Of a stretch of 54,865 nt of DNA, positions 9,525 to 18,576 are shown one piece after another (positions within the stretch are counted from its first letter, which is position 1; every line of letters begins with the position of its first letter). A program made the translations under genes and the position numbers. The notes below the pieces were generated by a model. That model was not told the DNA's origin. It worked only from the letters and a program-made list of their open reading frames with translations, and did not search any database. Source of the stretch: CAUUCF01 sp045580225 (lineage in GTDB: Bacteria > Pseudomonadota > Gammaproteobacteria > UBA9339); contig JAZNNJ010000025.1 of the NCBI GenBank assembly GCA_045580225.1, positions 1-54,865 of the forward strand, read 5' to 3'.

Positions 9525-10669
9525 GAAATAAATTGTCTTAGTTGTTTAAAAATTAATAAAGCTTGATCAGATTTACCCTCTGCAATTAATGCCTCACCCA
9601 ATAAAATATACCCATCGATCGTTGGATAGATCGATACTGCTTCAGTAAAATAATAATTTGCTTTCGCATAAAATTGACAATGCAAACACATTTTACCCAA
9701 AGCTATCAATAAATCTAAATTTTTAGGATCGCGTTTTAACCATCTTTCTGCACGTTCCAACCATTTGATTAAATCGTTACTTTGAAGATTAACATATAGA
9801 TTTAACAACTGTTTATCCACATAACAGTCCAACATCTTGGCCAACAAATCTTCACTTTCTAAATAATCATTATCCTTAAATAAAAGATCAATATAACAAC
9901 ACACTAAAGAAGACTTTCTCCGTAAATAACGAGGTATTTTCCTCCAAAATTTTCTATAAATACTTACGTTTTTTAACAATAAATTACGATAAATATTATC
10001 TTCTAATTCGTTTAAATAACGGCAATCAAATATTTTTTTTCTATATAAAACCGGTAAAAATTTTGATAATTCCTCCCAGTTCTCTCTTTTTATCCAAACA
10101 TCTGTCAAAAATTTAATAACTTCTGAATTATGAGGATATCTATCATATAAATTTAAAATTAATTGTTCTGCTTTTAAAACCTCCCCGTTGTCCAACCATA
10201 AATTAATTTTTTCTAACCTACTATCTAAACCTTCTACCCTATTTAAAGCCACTAAACTTTCTTGATATTTACCCTCTTTACGGTAAATTATCCCTAATAA
10301 TAAAAACTTAAAATCATTTCCAGTTTTACTATTAAATTTTAATCTTTTTAGATACTTCTCTGCTATTATAAAATTACCTTTTAAAGAATTCAAAACTCCC
10401 TTCAACAGATTCGCATTATGTTTATGCGCAACAACCTTTCCCCACCAATGTTTAATCCCTATAAATAATTTTACAATAATTCCTAAAAAGCTTCTAAACA
10501 ATCGTCCAAACCACAGTAATATAAAAATCGTTCCTAATAACAACCAAAAGGAACACTTCCAAACATTATCTTCTATAACTAACAACAGCGACATTGGATA
10601 ACTGCGCATTAATAAACCAGCCGCCACCGAAGCAATTAAAACACAAATTCCAAAAACTGTACGCTTCAT
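9521..10669 (-). CDS. hemY: HemY-family TPR membrane protein
   Basis: An inner-membrane protein of the proteobacterial HemY family. Its gene usually accompanies hemX, but its molecular role is poorly defined and it is not protoporphyrinogen oxidase. The 382-aa product has two N-terminal membrane helices (about 5-22 and 39-58), the arrangement of the HemY_N domain. A long helical region of tetratricopeptide-like repeats follows, for example around LLALGKMCLHCQFYAKANYY near the C-terminus. Length is close to that of E. coli HemY (398 aa). It lies 3 bp after hemX and its stop overlaps the valS start. No haem biosynthetic enzyme is present in the window, so its usual hemC-hemD partners are elsewhere or absent. 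Confidence 0.85.
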   Translation of the reverse strand: MKRTVFGICVLIASVAAGLLMRSYPMSLLLVIEDNVWKCSFWLLLGTIFILLWFGRLFRSFLGIIVKLFIGIKHWWGKVVAHKHNANLLKGVLNSLKGNFIIAEKYLKRLKFNSKTGNDFKFLLLGIIYRKEGKYQESLVALNRVEGLDSRLEKINLWLDNGEVLKAEQLILNLYDRYPHNSEVIKFLTDVWIKRENWEELSKFLPVLYRKKIFDCRYLNELEDNIYRNLLLKNVSIYRKFWRKIPRYLRRKSSLVCCYIDLLFKDNDYLESEDLLAKMLDCYVDKQLLNLYVNLQSNDLIKWLERAERWLKRDPKNLDLLIALGKMCLHCQFYAKANYYFTEAVSIYPTIDGYILLGEALIAEGKSDQALLIFKQLRQFIS

Positions 10670-10672
10670 TTG

Positions 10673-11578
10673 CTAAACCTCTTCATGCATCAAGATTTGC
10701 TTAATCTTTAACCTAGGAATTTCAGGAACATCAATTTTCATTAACTCATTTATTTCTCTAAAAATTTTTTGTCCCCAAGAGATTTCTTCTACATCGCAAA
10801 CTTTTAACAAACAAGCTCTAAAATTACTTAAACCAATTCGATACTTGCCCACATCGTCCGCTAACCATGCCATTCTGGCATCGTTAATTAATAACCTCAT
10901 TTCGAGAATTAAAATCTTACGTTCAGAAGGCATTATCGACGTTGTTTTCATTCTTTCAACTACAATTAAATTCTTCAATGCTGTTAATATTTTTTTCCAA
11001 ATACTAACGTTTACCACTTCCTTCATAGATTCTGAGTTCTTTTCGGATTTAAAATTAGCCTCCAGTATATCTGGAACATTATTCAATTCTTTTGCTAAAT
11101 TATTAAGACGCTCTCCTATTTTAAAGTAAGGATTAGCCTGAAAAGTCATAATTTGCTCAATATCTTGATTTAAAGCATCTCTTGCTATAATAAATGTTCC
11201 TTTTTCAAGATCTTCCTTAATTAAATTTAAAATAAAAAAACAAGAATTAAAATTGCGAACCAATAGACTAGATTCAACCAATTTAACTAAATTCAAGAAA
11301 TTAGTACTATCTCCTTTTTCTACTTGTCTTTTACTTAAAATTTCATAATTAAAAAACAAATCTTTAATTTTATCCTTATTCTCTTTCAAATCTATTTCAA
11401 CTAGAGACAAACTTTGTTTAAGGTTTTGATAGTCAAAATCAATTTTTTTAAGATATAATGCGAAAAAATAGTACCCGGAAACTAAGCCAATAATGATTAC
11501 ACTAAAAAACAGCACTAAACCAAACTTACTTCTCTTTCCAGATAAATCCTGTACATTTATTTCTTTATCTATTTTCAT
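10673..11578 (-). CDS. hemX: HemX-family membrane protein
   Basis: A member of the proteobacterial HemX family, often annotated as a uroporphyrinogen-III methyltransferase although no methyltransferase motif is present. The 301-aa product has a short cytosolic N-terminus, one membrane helix at about 18-42, a coiled coil, and a helical periplasmic domain. That domain ends with the HemX pattern LEMRLLINDARMAWL followed by a tyrosine-containing helix and SNFRACLL. E. coli HemX is about 390 aa; this one is shorter because the low-complexity N-terminal segment is missing. Context (hemX-hemY) supports the call. It is probably driven by the promoter in front of the small membrane protein gene upstream. 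Confidence 0.8.
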   Translation of the reverse strand: MKIDKEINVQDLSGKRSKFGLVLFFSVIIIGLVSGYYFFALYLKKIDFDYQNLKQSLSLVEIDLKENKDKIKDLFFNYEILSKRQVEKGDSTNFLNLVKLVESSLLVRNFNSCFFILNLIKEDLEKGTFIIARDALNQDIEQIMTFQANPYFKIGERLNNLAKELNNVPDILEANFKSEKNSESMKEVVNVSIWKKILTALKNLIVVERMKTTSIMPSERKILILEMRLLINDARMAWLADDVGKYRIGLSNFRACLLKVCDVEEISWGQKIFREINELMKIDVPEIPRLKIKQILMHEEV

Positions 11579-11583
11579 ACATT

Positions 11584-11621
11584 TATATTATTTAATTACT
11601 ACTATATTATTTAATTACTAC
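11584..11621. repeat. Perfect 19-bp tandem duplication
   Basis: The 19 bases at 11584-11602 (TATATTATTTAATTACTAC) are repeated exactly at 11603-11621. The second copy covers the stop codon and the last codons of the gene at 11611-12147, so the duplication copies that gene's 3' end into the spacer before hemX. It looks like a recent slippage event. Confidence 0.9.
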
Positions 11622-12147
11622 GTTTATATTTAATTTCAGAATAAATATTATCTACCTTTCTGGGTTGTTCAATAAAAAATAAACAATCCGCAGCACTAGA
11701 AGATTTACACATACGATAACGATTATCTACCAATGAACTCCATCCGCCTTCGTTATCGTTGGGTTCAATAATCAATTGCTCATATTTTTGTTCAACTGCC
11801 AAGGGAAAAGAAACTTCTTCATTTGTTAAATATAAACAAATAATTTTTCCTACCCCTACACCTACCCATTGTGCACCACTAAATCTACTAATTTTACTAG
11901 CTGAAGAAGGAGTATAACTAACCCACCTTCCATCTTCACTTTTCCAATATTCTCCAACTTTCTTTAAATTGTCCGGCATTGGACAATAATTAGGATTAGT
12001 GCGATCTACCGTTCCCCTTTCAACTTTAACAACCAAGTCATTAGGCTTAATCCTAGAAAATTTATCCATTTCGGAAGGCTTTAAATAATAAAAAACTATT
12101 AGCGCAATAAACAACAAAACTACAGTCAATACTATTTTCTTATTCAT
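11611..12147 (-). CDS. Small membrane-anchored protein of unknown function
   Basis: I do not recognise this 178-aa protein with certainty. It has one N-terminal membrane helix at about 4-23, so the rest is probably periplasmic. Three or four Cys could form disulfides (in YCPMPDN, GKIICLY, RMCKSS and DCLFF). There is a W-rich core with VGEYWKSEDGRWVSY, FSGAQWVGVGVG and GGWSSL. The general pattern (CP, W, FxGAxW, G..C.Y, FP, C) reminds me of small periplasmic proteins tied to type IV secretion in Coxiella and Legionella (EirA-like). That is a weak recollection, not a demonstrated match. It has an ATG start with AAGGA upstream and its own promoter, and it heads the hemX-hemY-valS transcript. Confidence 0.6.
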   Translation of the reverse strand: MNKKIVLTVVLLFIALIVFYYLKPSEMDKFSRIKPNDLVVKVERGTVDRTNPNYCPMPDNLKKVGEYWKSEDGRWVSYTPSSASKISRFSGAQWVGVGVGKIICLYLTNEEVSFPLAVEQKYEQLIIEPNDNEGGWSSLVDNRYRMCKSSSAADCLFFIEQPRKVDNIYSEIKYKRSN

Positions 12148-12181
12148 AAAATCCTTCTTTAATATCCACCCCTACCGATAA

Positions 12182-12210
12182 TTTATAACCTAATTCTCCT
12201 TTTAAATCAA
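12182..12210 (-). promoter_or_regulatory. sigma70-type promoter upstream of the small membrane protein and hemX operon
   Basis: On the minus strand TTGATT (12210-12205) and TATAAA (12187-12182) are 17 bp apart. The expected start at about 12175 leaves a leader of roughly 28 nt that contains AAGGA before the ATG at 12147. This is a match by eye to the sigma70 consensus. It would drive the small membrane protein, hemX, hemY, valS and the permease. Confidence 0.6.
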
Positions 12211-12234
12211 TTTATACAAAAGGGTCTTTCAAAA

Positions 12235-13074
12235 CTAGAATAACAATTGATAATCCAATAATAATTTACTAAAAATAGTATCCTGCAAATTTAAGTTTAT
12301 TAATTTACAATGCATAGTTTGCTGTAATTCTTGCATTCTACGTTTAGCTATCTCTACCGAACTCAAACCTACATAAGTATTGCGGCAATTACGCATATCC
12401 GACGAACTTTTAACACCAATTTCCGATAAATCATCATGTATTTGGAATAATAACCCAAAAATTTTACCCAACTCCATTAACTCTAACAAATCATCAGAAG
12501 TCTGATTTGCAATTATTCCTGCTATTTTGAAAGTAGCACCGAACAAAAGTCCAGTTTTAAAAATATATAAATCCTCCAATTGTTCAATCGATAGATTAAG
12601 ATTAGCAATATCTAAAGATTGTCCATAAACTATCCCTTTAGGCCCTAACACATCAGTCAATACGTCCAAAATCGCTATCTTTTTTTCTGTACTCCAATCA
12701 CTACTTTCAATAACTTGTTGTAAAGCTAAAGGTAACAAAGCATCTCCTACTAAAACTCCTAATGCCTCACCAAAAATCACATGTACACAAGGTTGACCTC
12801 GTCTAAAAATATCATTATCCATCATCGGCAAATCATCATGGACTAAAGAATATAAATGAAGCAACTCGATAGCTATTGCTGCCTTATCTCCCAACACAAA
12901 ATCAAAACCCTTATCTTTTAACAAAGTATATAACAATAATGCCCGTACTTGTTTTCCCGGTTTTTGACAAACATACAACAAAGCTTCTTTCAAGCTGCCA
13001 TCGTTTAGAGTCAAACACAAAATCGTAATTAATTTATTTAGACGCCCACGACAAACATTAAAAAAATCAATCAC
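12235..13074 (-). CDS. ispA: Polyprenyl diphosphate synthase (farnesyl/geranyl diphosphate synthase)
   Basis: Condenses isopentenyl diphosphate with allylic diphosphates to make the C15 precursor of quinones and undecaprenol. The 279-aa product has KPGKQVRALLLY at about 38-49, the first Asp-rich motif DDLPMMDND at 80-88, and a second motif FQIHDDLSE near residue 216. The second motif is DDLSE rather than the common DDILD. It keeps two acidic pairs but is unusual. The chain is about 20 residues shorter than E. coli IspA. The start is GTG, supported by AGAAGGT just upstream. It overlaps xseB by 8 bp, the standard xseB-ispA pairing. Confidence 0.9.
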   Translation of the reverse strand: MIDFFNVCRGRLNKLITILCLTLNDGSLKEALLYVCQKPGKQVRALLLYTLLKDKGFDFVLGDKAAIAIELLHLYSLVHDDLPMMDNDIFRRGQPCVHVIFGEALGVLVGDALLPLALQQVIESSDWSTEKKIAILDVLTDVLGPKGIVYGQSLDIANLNLSIEQLEDLYIFKTGLLFGATFKIAGIIANQTSDDLLELMELGKIFGLLFQIHDDLSEIGVKSSSDMRNCRNTYVGLSSVEIAKRRMQELQQTMHCKLINLNLQDTIFSKLLLDYQLLF

Positions 13075-13291
13075 ACTTACCTTCTATTACTGGATCAAAT
13101 TCTCTCAATAATCCATTCTCTAAAATTTGTACTTCTCGCTTTTCTCTCAACATGATTTCTTGGCATTGTTTTACCAATAAAATCCCTTCTCGGTACAAAG
13201 CTAAAGCCTTGGATAACGGCAACTCTCCTTCAAGCTTATCAACAATTGCTTCCAACTTTTGAAGATCTTTTTCGAAATTACTTTTTACCAT
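13067..13291 (-). CDS. xseB: Exodeoxyribonuclease VII small subunit
   Basis: Small subunit of the nuclease that degrades single-stranded DNA to oligonucleotides. The 74-aa product MVKSNFEKDLQKLEAIVDKL continues with the family pattern of paired helices, LPLSKALALYREGILLVKQC. I use the ATG at 13289-13291. The reading frame extends upstream to a TTG, but that adds 12 residues not typical of XseB. The large subunit gene xseA is not in the window. It overlaps ispA on its 3' side. Confidence 0.9.
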   Translation of the reverse strand: MVKSNFEKDLQKLEAIVDKLEGELPLSKALALYREGILLVKQCQEIMLREKREVQILENGLLREFDPVIEGKCD

Positions 13292-13363
13292 GTAGGTTAT
13301 TTTAACTAATATTTTCAGTAAATTCAATTAATCAATAAAACTATAAAAAATATTTTATAGAAT

Positions 13364-13389
13364 AAAAAAGGGCGTTACTGCCCTTTTTT
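13364..13389 (-). terminator. Rho-independent terminator of the outer-membrane protein gene
   Basis: A-run 13364-13369, GGGC 13370-13373, six-base loop, GCCC 13380-13383, T-run 13384-13389. The structure is symmetrical and works in either direction. For the minus-strand gene ending at 13405 it gives a GC stem followed by a run of U. Confidence 0.9.
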
Positions 13390-13404
13390 ATAAAAATGAA
13401 CAAA

Positions 13405-14010
13405 TTACAGTTCAAACTTATAACGTACACCCAACATAAAAGCATCAGCATTTGGTTGATGATGTTCATGACGAGCATCGCCATCATATCTTAACCATTC
13501 AGCATTAACAATGATGTTTGGAGTAACTGCATAATCAATACCTGCTCCAAAAGCTAAATTGAAGTTTTCATCCTTGTAAGTACTATTATTTGATCTTTTT
13601 TCATTACCTAACGAAAAGTTAACCCCTAACTTTCCATAGACATCTAAGTTCTCCAAAACTGGAGCCTTAATTTTACCAAACAAGTCAAAAACTTGCATCA
13701 TACGTAATTTCGCCGAATCAAATTTTGCTTTCCCCCAGAAAGTAGTATACCCAAACTCGGTAGCAAAATAACGATTAAGGTCAACACCTATAAACAAACG
13801 GTTAACAAAATGGCTGTCACTATGGGCACCTTTACCACTATTATCCCATTGCTTGTAATTAGTAAAACCCAAACCACCACTTAAACCAACATAAACTCCC
13901 ATATCAGAAGCAGCACAAGGAGAAACTGGCATTTCTTCCGGTAAACCACCAGCCAAAACATTTGCACTCAACCCTAAAACAGTCAATGCACTAATCGCTA
14001 ATTTTTTCAT
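13405..14010 (-). CDS. Outer-membrane beta-barrel protein (OmpA/opacity-like porin family)
   Basis: A 201-aa secreted protein with a clear signal peptide (MKKLAISALTVLGLSANVLA, cleavage after about residue 20). It then shows alternating beta-strand patterns: GVYVGLSGGLGFTNYK, FIGVDLNRYFATEFGYTTF, LDVYGKLGVNFSL, FNLAFGAGIDYAV. The C-terminal strand is FMLGVRYKFEL. This is the outer-membrane beta-barrel (OMP_b-brl) architecture of about eight strands without a peptidoglycan-binding domain. AGGGA stands 6 nt before the ATG. It is a single-gene unit: an isolated coding region with a strong terminator after it and a TTGACT upstream that could be a -35 box with no good -10. The function, porin or adhesin, cannot be read. 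Confidence 0.85.
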   Translation of the reverse strand: MKKLAISALTVLGLSANVLAGGLPEEMPVSPCAASDMGVYVGLSGGLGFTNYKQWDNSGKGAHSDSHFVNRLFIGVDLNRYFATEFGYTTFWGKAKFDSAKLRMMQVFDLFGKIKAPVLENLDVYGKLGVNFSLGNEKRSNNSTYKDENFNLAFGAGIDYAVTPNIIVNAEWLRYDGDARHEHHQPNADAFMLGVRYKFEL

Positions 14011-14105
14011 AATTTTCCCTCGTATAAAAACTTTTACTCTGTTAGTTCACCACAACTCAATTTAGTAGTCAACAAAAAAATTAAGAAACTTGTAAATACC
14101 GTATC

Positions 14106-16112
14106 TCAACAAGCAACTTTTCTCAACCAGCGCTGCAATAATAAATCATTATTCTTATCAAAAATTGTTATAATCTTTGCTTGATCTGCTATTAATTTAT
14201 CGCAAATCTCCCAATCTAAGTAAGGATCAAAAAATTTAAAATTACCCACTCCACTTTGACGATACCCAAATATATCACCCGATCCTCTCCATGCTAAATC
14301 TTTTTTAGCTAATTGCCAACCATCGTGCTCATTACGCAATAAATCCAATCTTTTTTGGGCGCCTAAATTTAAATATCCACCGTACAATAAAACACAGTAG
14401 CCCAAATCCGTTCCTCTTCCCACTCTGCCACGCAACTGATGCAACTGAACTAAACCTAATACTTCTGGATTTTCAATAATAATCAAATTGGCTTTCTTAA
14501 CATCAATACCTACTTCAATTACCGTAGTAGCAACTAAAACATCTATCCGATGCTCTAAAAATGATTGCATAATTTCCTCTTTTTGCTGATCTTTCATTTC
14601 TCCATGTAAAACCGCAACATTTAACTTCGTATTTTTTGATAATATTTTAAATCTTTCTTCTACACTGATGAAGCTATTATTTTGTTCTTTAATTAAAGGA
14701 CAAACCCAGTAAACTTGGCCATTATTTTCACAATAAGATACTATTTTCGATATTAACTCATCCACTCGGTTTTGATTAATTAAAACCGTTTTTGTTAATT
14801 TGTGACCAACTGGTTTTTCTCTTATTCTAGAAAAAGCTAACTTACCCCACAAAATCATTGCCAAACTACGAGGAATAGGTGTAGCACTCATCATTAAACA
14901 ATAAACCCCCTCATTCCTCCGAAGTATTTTTAAACGCTGCTTAACCCCAAAACGATGCTGCTCATCAATAACAACTAATCCTAAAGCACAAAAAACCACA
15001 TTTTCCTCTAAAACAGCATGAGTGCCCACTATGATATTAATCTTACCTTCACTAATTTCTTGATAAATTTCTTGCTTCTTCCTTAAAGTTAACTCGCCAC
15101 CCAAAAAAACAATCTTTAACTCAGGAAACCATTGTTTTAAATTATTGAGGTGCTGTTTAGCTAATAGAACTGTAGGGGCAATTAAAACCCCTTGCTTTTT
15201 ATTAGCAACTACCATCCGTAAACTAATCGCAGCTACTACCGTTTTACCACAACCAACATCACCTTGTAAAAGACGCTTTCTACTCCTAAAACTAATAAAA
15301 TCTTGCCTTATATCCTTAATTGCTCTTTTCTGTTCACTAGTTAAATTAAAAGGTAATCGAAAAATAAATTCTTTCTCTAATTTATCATCCCACAATAATG
15401 GATATTTAATATCAGAATCGTTTAATTTAAAATCTTTATTCAACAATATTTCTACTAATAATTCTTCACAAACTAAACGACGATATTCCGCAGTAAATCT
15501 TATATCATAATTTGATAAAACCTTAGGAAAATGCAAATTCCATAAAGTTGTTTTTATATCAGGTAAAGAAAATTTATCTAAAAAAAATTTAGGTAAATGA
15601 TCTACTACCTCAAACTGTTCTAACCAATTTAGAGCACCTTTTATTACTTTACGTAAAAAATTTTGATTTACTCCATGAACTAATGGGTAAATTGGGAAAA
15701 AACCTAGATCTTCTTCCTCATTAAAACTATGCCACTGCAATTCTGGATGAACAAACACTATTTCACTATTCCAAAGCCGAGGCATTCCATATCCAACTAC
15801 TTCTTTACCTAAAATACTATCTTTAAAACAGTTATGAAAAAAAATCATGCTACTTGTTCCAGAATAATCTTCAATATAAATTTTAACATAGCGAGAATAA
15901 CGTTTTATTTTTTGGATACTCCCAGAAAACACCGTTGGCTTGTTAACAGACAACTTTCTTAACGAAACTAAGCAACTATGATCATCATAACGTGTAGGCA
16001 AGTAATACAATAAGTCAAATAATGTCTCAATTCCCAATTTTAACAATTTTTTACTGGACTGCTTGCCTACAAAAGGTAATTCAATACATCTTTTAATAAA
16101 AAAATCATCCAT
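14106..16112 (-). CDS. recG: ATP-dependent DNA helicase RecG
   Basis: Branch-migrates stalled forks and Holliday junctions. The 668-aa product has an N-terminal wedge/OB domain (about 1-220), Walker A GDVGCGKT near residue 283, DEQHRFG as motif II, SATPIPRSLA as motif III, and a C-terminal helicase lobe with TTVIEVGIDV and QLRGRVGRG. The RecG-specific DIFGYRQSG region lies near the end. Length fits the family (E. coli 693 aa). It overlaps the 3' end of spoT by 8 bp, the usual spoT-recG neighbourhood. Confidence 0.96.
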   Translation of the reverse strand: MDDFFIKRCIELPFVGKQSSKKLLKLGIETLFDLLYYLPTRYDDHSCLVSLRKLSVNKPTVFSGSIQKIKRYSRYVKIYIEDYSGTSSMIFFHNCFKDSILGKEVVGYGMPRLWNSEIVFVHPELQWHSFNEEEDLGFFPIYPLVHGVNQNFLRKVIKGALNWLEQFEVVDHLPKFFLDKFSLPDIKTTLWNLHFPKVLSNYDIRFTAEYRRLVCEELLVEILLNKDFKLNDSDIKYPLLWDDKLEKEFIFRLPFNLTSEQKRAIKDIRQDFISFRSRKRLLQGDVGCGKTVVAAISLRMVVANKKQGVLIAPTVLLAKQHLNNLKQWFPELKIVFLGGELTLRKKQEIYQEISEGKINIIVGTHAVLEENVVFCALGLVVIDEQHRFGVKQRLKILRRNEGVYCLMMSATPIPRSLAMILWGKLAFSRIREKPVGHKLTKTVLINQNRVDELISKIVSYCENNGQVYWVCPLIKEQNNSFISVEERFKILSKNTKLNVAVLHGEMKDQQKEEIMQSFLEHRIDVLVATTVIEVGIDVKKANLIIIENPEVLGLVQLHQLRGRVGRGTDLGYCVLLYGGYLNLGAQKRLDLLRNEHDGWQLAKKDLAWRGSGDIFGYRQSGVGNFKFFDPYLDWEICDKLIADQAKIITIFDKNNDLLLQRWLRKVAC

Positions 16113-18216
16113 AATAATGATTTTTCCTAATTACTTCTTCTACGGTAGGAATTTGTTCCAATTTCATAATTATTTTTTCCAAATGCGCAACATTTTTAAC
16201 CAATATTCCCAAAGTAACCAATATATATCCCTCTAAATATTCTTTACTATAAAAAATTTTTTTTATTTCTCCTTGTTGTTCCTGCACGATTTTACTAACT
16301 AATTTCAAATACCCGTCTTGATTTAAAATTTCAAAACTAACAATTGCATGAAATTCTCCATCTATACGCTCAGATTCCCAATTTACATTCAAAACCAACT
16401 GAGGATTATTATGCCATAATCTTTTAAAAACAGGGCAATAATATGAATGCACATCTATACCAAAATTAGAAGTAAAATACCCTCCAATTTTATCCCCTGG
16501 AATAGGATGACAACATCTTGAAAATTTTAAAGGAATATTACTAATATTAGACAATACCTTTTTTTCAGAAACACAACCTTTTGATAAATTTATTAATTGA
16601 TAACCTACTACCATTGGAAATAAATTACCTTTTCCTATGTTGCGAAAAACACTCTTAATAGAAATTCCAATTTTATCATAAAATTCTTTAGAAAAATCGT
16701 TCAATGAATAACCAAATTTTTCTAAAATTTCCGATAACAATTTTTTCCCTAATTCTATCAAACTACCATCAGTCAACTTGCTTAAAAATAACTTAATTTT
16801 ATGACGAGCTAAATTTGTTCTTACCAAACTTAGCCATCTAGGATCAGGAGTTACATGACTATTCGTTATAATCTTAACTACCATTCCATTCTCCAGAACA
16901 GTAAATATATCCACTAATCGATGATTAACTTCAGCAGCCACACATGTATTACCAATATCTCTGCGTAAAGCATACGCAAAATCTAACACGATCGAACCAC
17001 GAGCCAAAACCACAATTTTGCCTTTAGGAGTAAAAACATAAATTTTATCCGAATATAAATTTTCCCTTACGTTATCGAAGAATTCTTTAGAATTCCCATT
17101 ATAATTTTGGAACTTTAATAAATTAATAATCCAATCTTTAGCTGCACTATATACCGCACAATGAAAATCATCTTTTTTATTGAACATCCAACAAGAAGCA
17201 ATACCATATAATGCAATTTTCTCCATCGTTTTGTTACAAATCATTAAATTAATAATTGTACCATCTTCACCAAGAACTGAAGTATGTAAAGCACGGTAAC
17301 CATTAACTTTTGGAATAGCAATATAATCTTTAAATTTACCAGGAATAGGCTTGAAAGCATTATGTATTCTACCTAAAATACGGTAACAATCCTCTTTATC
17401 ATTTAAAACAATGCGGAAGTTGGCTAAATTTAAATTCTCTTCTAAAAAATTATGATTATGAGTCATTCTAATATGAATTTCGTATATAGAACGAATCTCC
17501 TGCTGTACACTAAAATCATTTAATACACAATTTTTAGATAGTATATCACTTAATTGTTTTTCAATGCGTATTTTTGTTGACAAAAAACCTGTTATTAACT
17601 TGTTACTTTCTTTCTCTAAAGTTTTACACTTTAATGGGAATAAGACTACAAAAGCCAAAAATTCTAATTCCCTTCTTATTTTGTATAATCCTAAATGACC
17701 CGCAATAGGAGCATAAATATCTAATGTCTCTTTTGCAATACGTTTACGCTTCTTCAAATTTAAACCACCTAACGTACGCATATTGTGCAAACGATCAGCT
17801 AACTTAACAATAATTATTCTAATATCTTGAGAAATTGCTAAGAATGTTTTACTAAAATTTTTAGCCTGTTTTTCTTTTTGAGAAAGAAATTTAAACTTAC
17901 TAAGTTTAGTTAATCCGTCAACTAAATTAGCAATTTCTTCACCAAAATTATAAACCAATTCTTGATAATCAGTATCTGTATCTTCCAAAACATCATGCAA
18001 TAAAGCAACAACAATTGTGGCACTATCACAAAACATATCAGCAACAATCAACGCAACTTGTAATGGATGAACGATATAATCCTCACCACTAGCACGTAAC
18101 TGACCATCATGCTGCGCTGAAGCAAAACAATACGCTCTCTCTACTAAAGAACGTTGATCATTATTTAAATAGGAAAGTTTTGCATCTAATTGTCCAAAAT
18201 TAGATGTATCGTCCAA
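16105..18216 (-). CDS. spoT: RelA/SpoT-family protein: (p)ppGpp hydrolase with degenerate synthetase domain
   Basis: Controls the alarmone (p)ppGpp. The 703-aa product has an N-terminal HD hydrolase with His51, HD at 74-75 followed by ED at 78-79 (LLHDVLEDT), and KLADRLHNMRTLG at 138-150, all intact. The synthetase domain keeps the fold (DCYRILG, GKFKDYIAIPKVNGYRALHTS) but has lost signature residues. The GRxKH loop reads QQEIR at 238-242, the Asp of the D-x-x-A-x-R motif is Asn263, and the ExQIRT motif reads NLMICN at 323-328. TGS (IYVFTPKGKIVVLARG) and ACT domains follow. The start is TTG: GGAGG lies 6 nt before it, inside the last codons of rpoZ. Standard gmk-rpoZ-spoT-recG order. I infer a hydrolase-dominant enzyme. 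Confidence 0.93.
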   Translation of the reverse strand: MDDTSNFGQLDAKLSYLNNDQRSLVERAYCFASAQHDGQLRASGEDYIVHPLQVALIVADMFCDSATIVVALLHDVLEDTDTDYQELVYNFGEEIANLVDGLTKLSKFKFLSQKEKQAKNFSKTFLAISQDIRIIIVKLADRLHNMRTLGGLNLKKRKRIAKETLDIYAPIAGHLGLYKIRRELEFLAFVVLFPLKCKTLEKESNKLITGFLSTKIRIEKQLSDILSKNCVLNDFSVQQEIRSIYEIHIRMTHNHNFLEENLNLANFRIVLNDKEDCYRILGRIHNAFKPIPGKFKDYIAIPKVNGYRALHTSVLGEDGTIINLMICNKTMEKIALYGIASCWMFNKKDDFHCAVYSAAKDWIINLLKFQNYNGNSKEFFDNVRENLYSDKIYVFTPKGKIVVLARGSIVLDFAYALRRDIGNTCVAAEVNHRLVDIFTVLENGMVVKIITNSHVTPDPRWLSLVRTNLARHKIKLFLSKLTDGSLIELGKKLLSEILEKFGYSLNDFSKEFYDKIGISIKSVFRNIGKGNLFPMVVGYQLINLSKGCVSEKKVLSNISNIPLKFSRCCHPIPGDKIGGYFTSNFGIDVHSYYCPVFKRLWHNNPQLVLNVNWESERIDGEFHAIVSFEILNQDGYLKLVSKIVQEQQGEIKKIFYSKEYLEGYILVTLGILVKNVAHLEKIIMKLEQIPTVEEVIRKNHYYG

Positions 18217-18217
18217 A

Positions 18218-18559
18218 TTAATCCTCCACTGAGCAACTACTCTTATTCCTTGAACTATCTACTTCAAAACAATTCAACTCCTCCTGAATTTCCTCTTCAG
18301 TAATTTTCATCCCCTCTTCTTGAATATTATTTTCTCTAGGTAACGAAAAAGGCTTAGACAAACCTAAATTATCAATATTTTCCTTAGTTACTAAACCTGC
18401 TGCAATTTCTCTTAAAGCCATAACCGCAAACTTATTGTTGCCATCAACTAAAGCTTCACTACCCGAAGATAATTGTTTCGCTCTTTTACTAGCCAACAAA
18501 ACTAATTCAAACCTATTCTGCTCTTTTTCTAAACAATCTTCAACCGTTATTCTAGCCAT
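18218..18559 (-). CDS. rpoZ: DNA-directed RNA polymerase omega subunit
   Basis: Omega assists assembly of RNA polymerase by latching the beta-prime subunit. The 113-aa product begins MARITVEDCLEKEQNRFELV and contains the conserved ASKRAKQL, NNKFAVMALREIAAG segments in the first 70 residues. The C-terminal part (about 80-113) is longer than in E. coli (91 aa) and is acidic, with an EEEIQEELN stretch. Its last codons carry the ribosome binding site of spoT. It lies 17 bp after gmk. Confidence 0.93.
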   Translation of the reverse strand: MARITVEDCLEKEQNRFELVLLASKRAKQLSSGSEALVDGNNKFAVMALREIAAGLVTKENIDNLGLSKPFSLPRENNIQEEGMKITEEEIQEELNCFEVDSSRNKSSCSVED

Positions 18560-18576
18560 ATTCTTCTCTTAAATAA

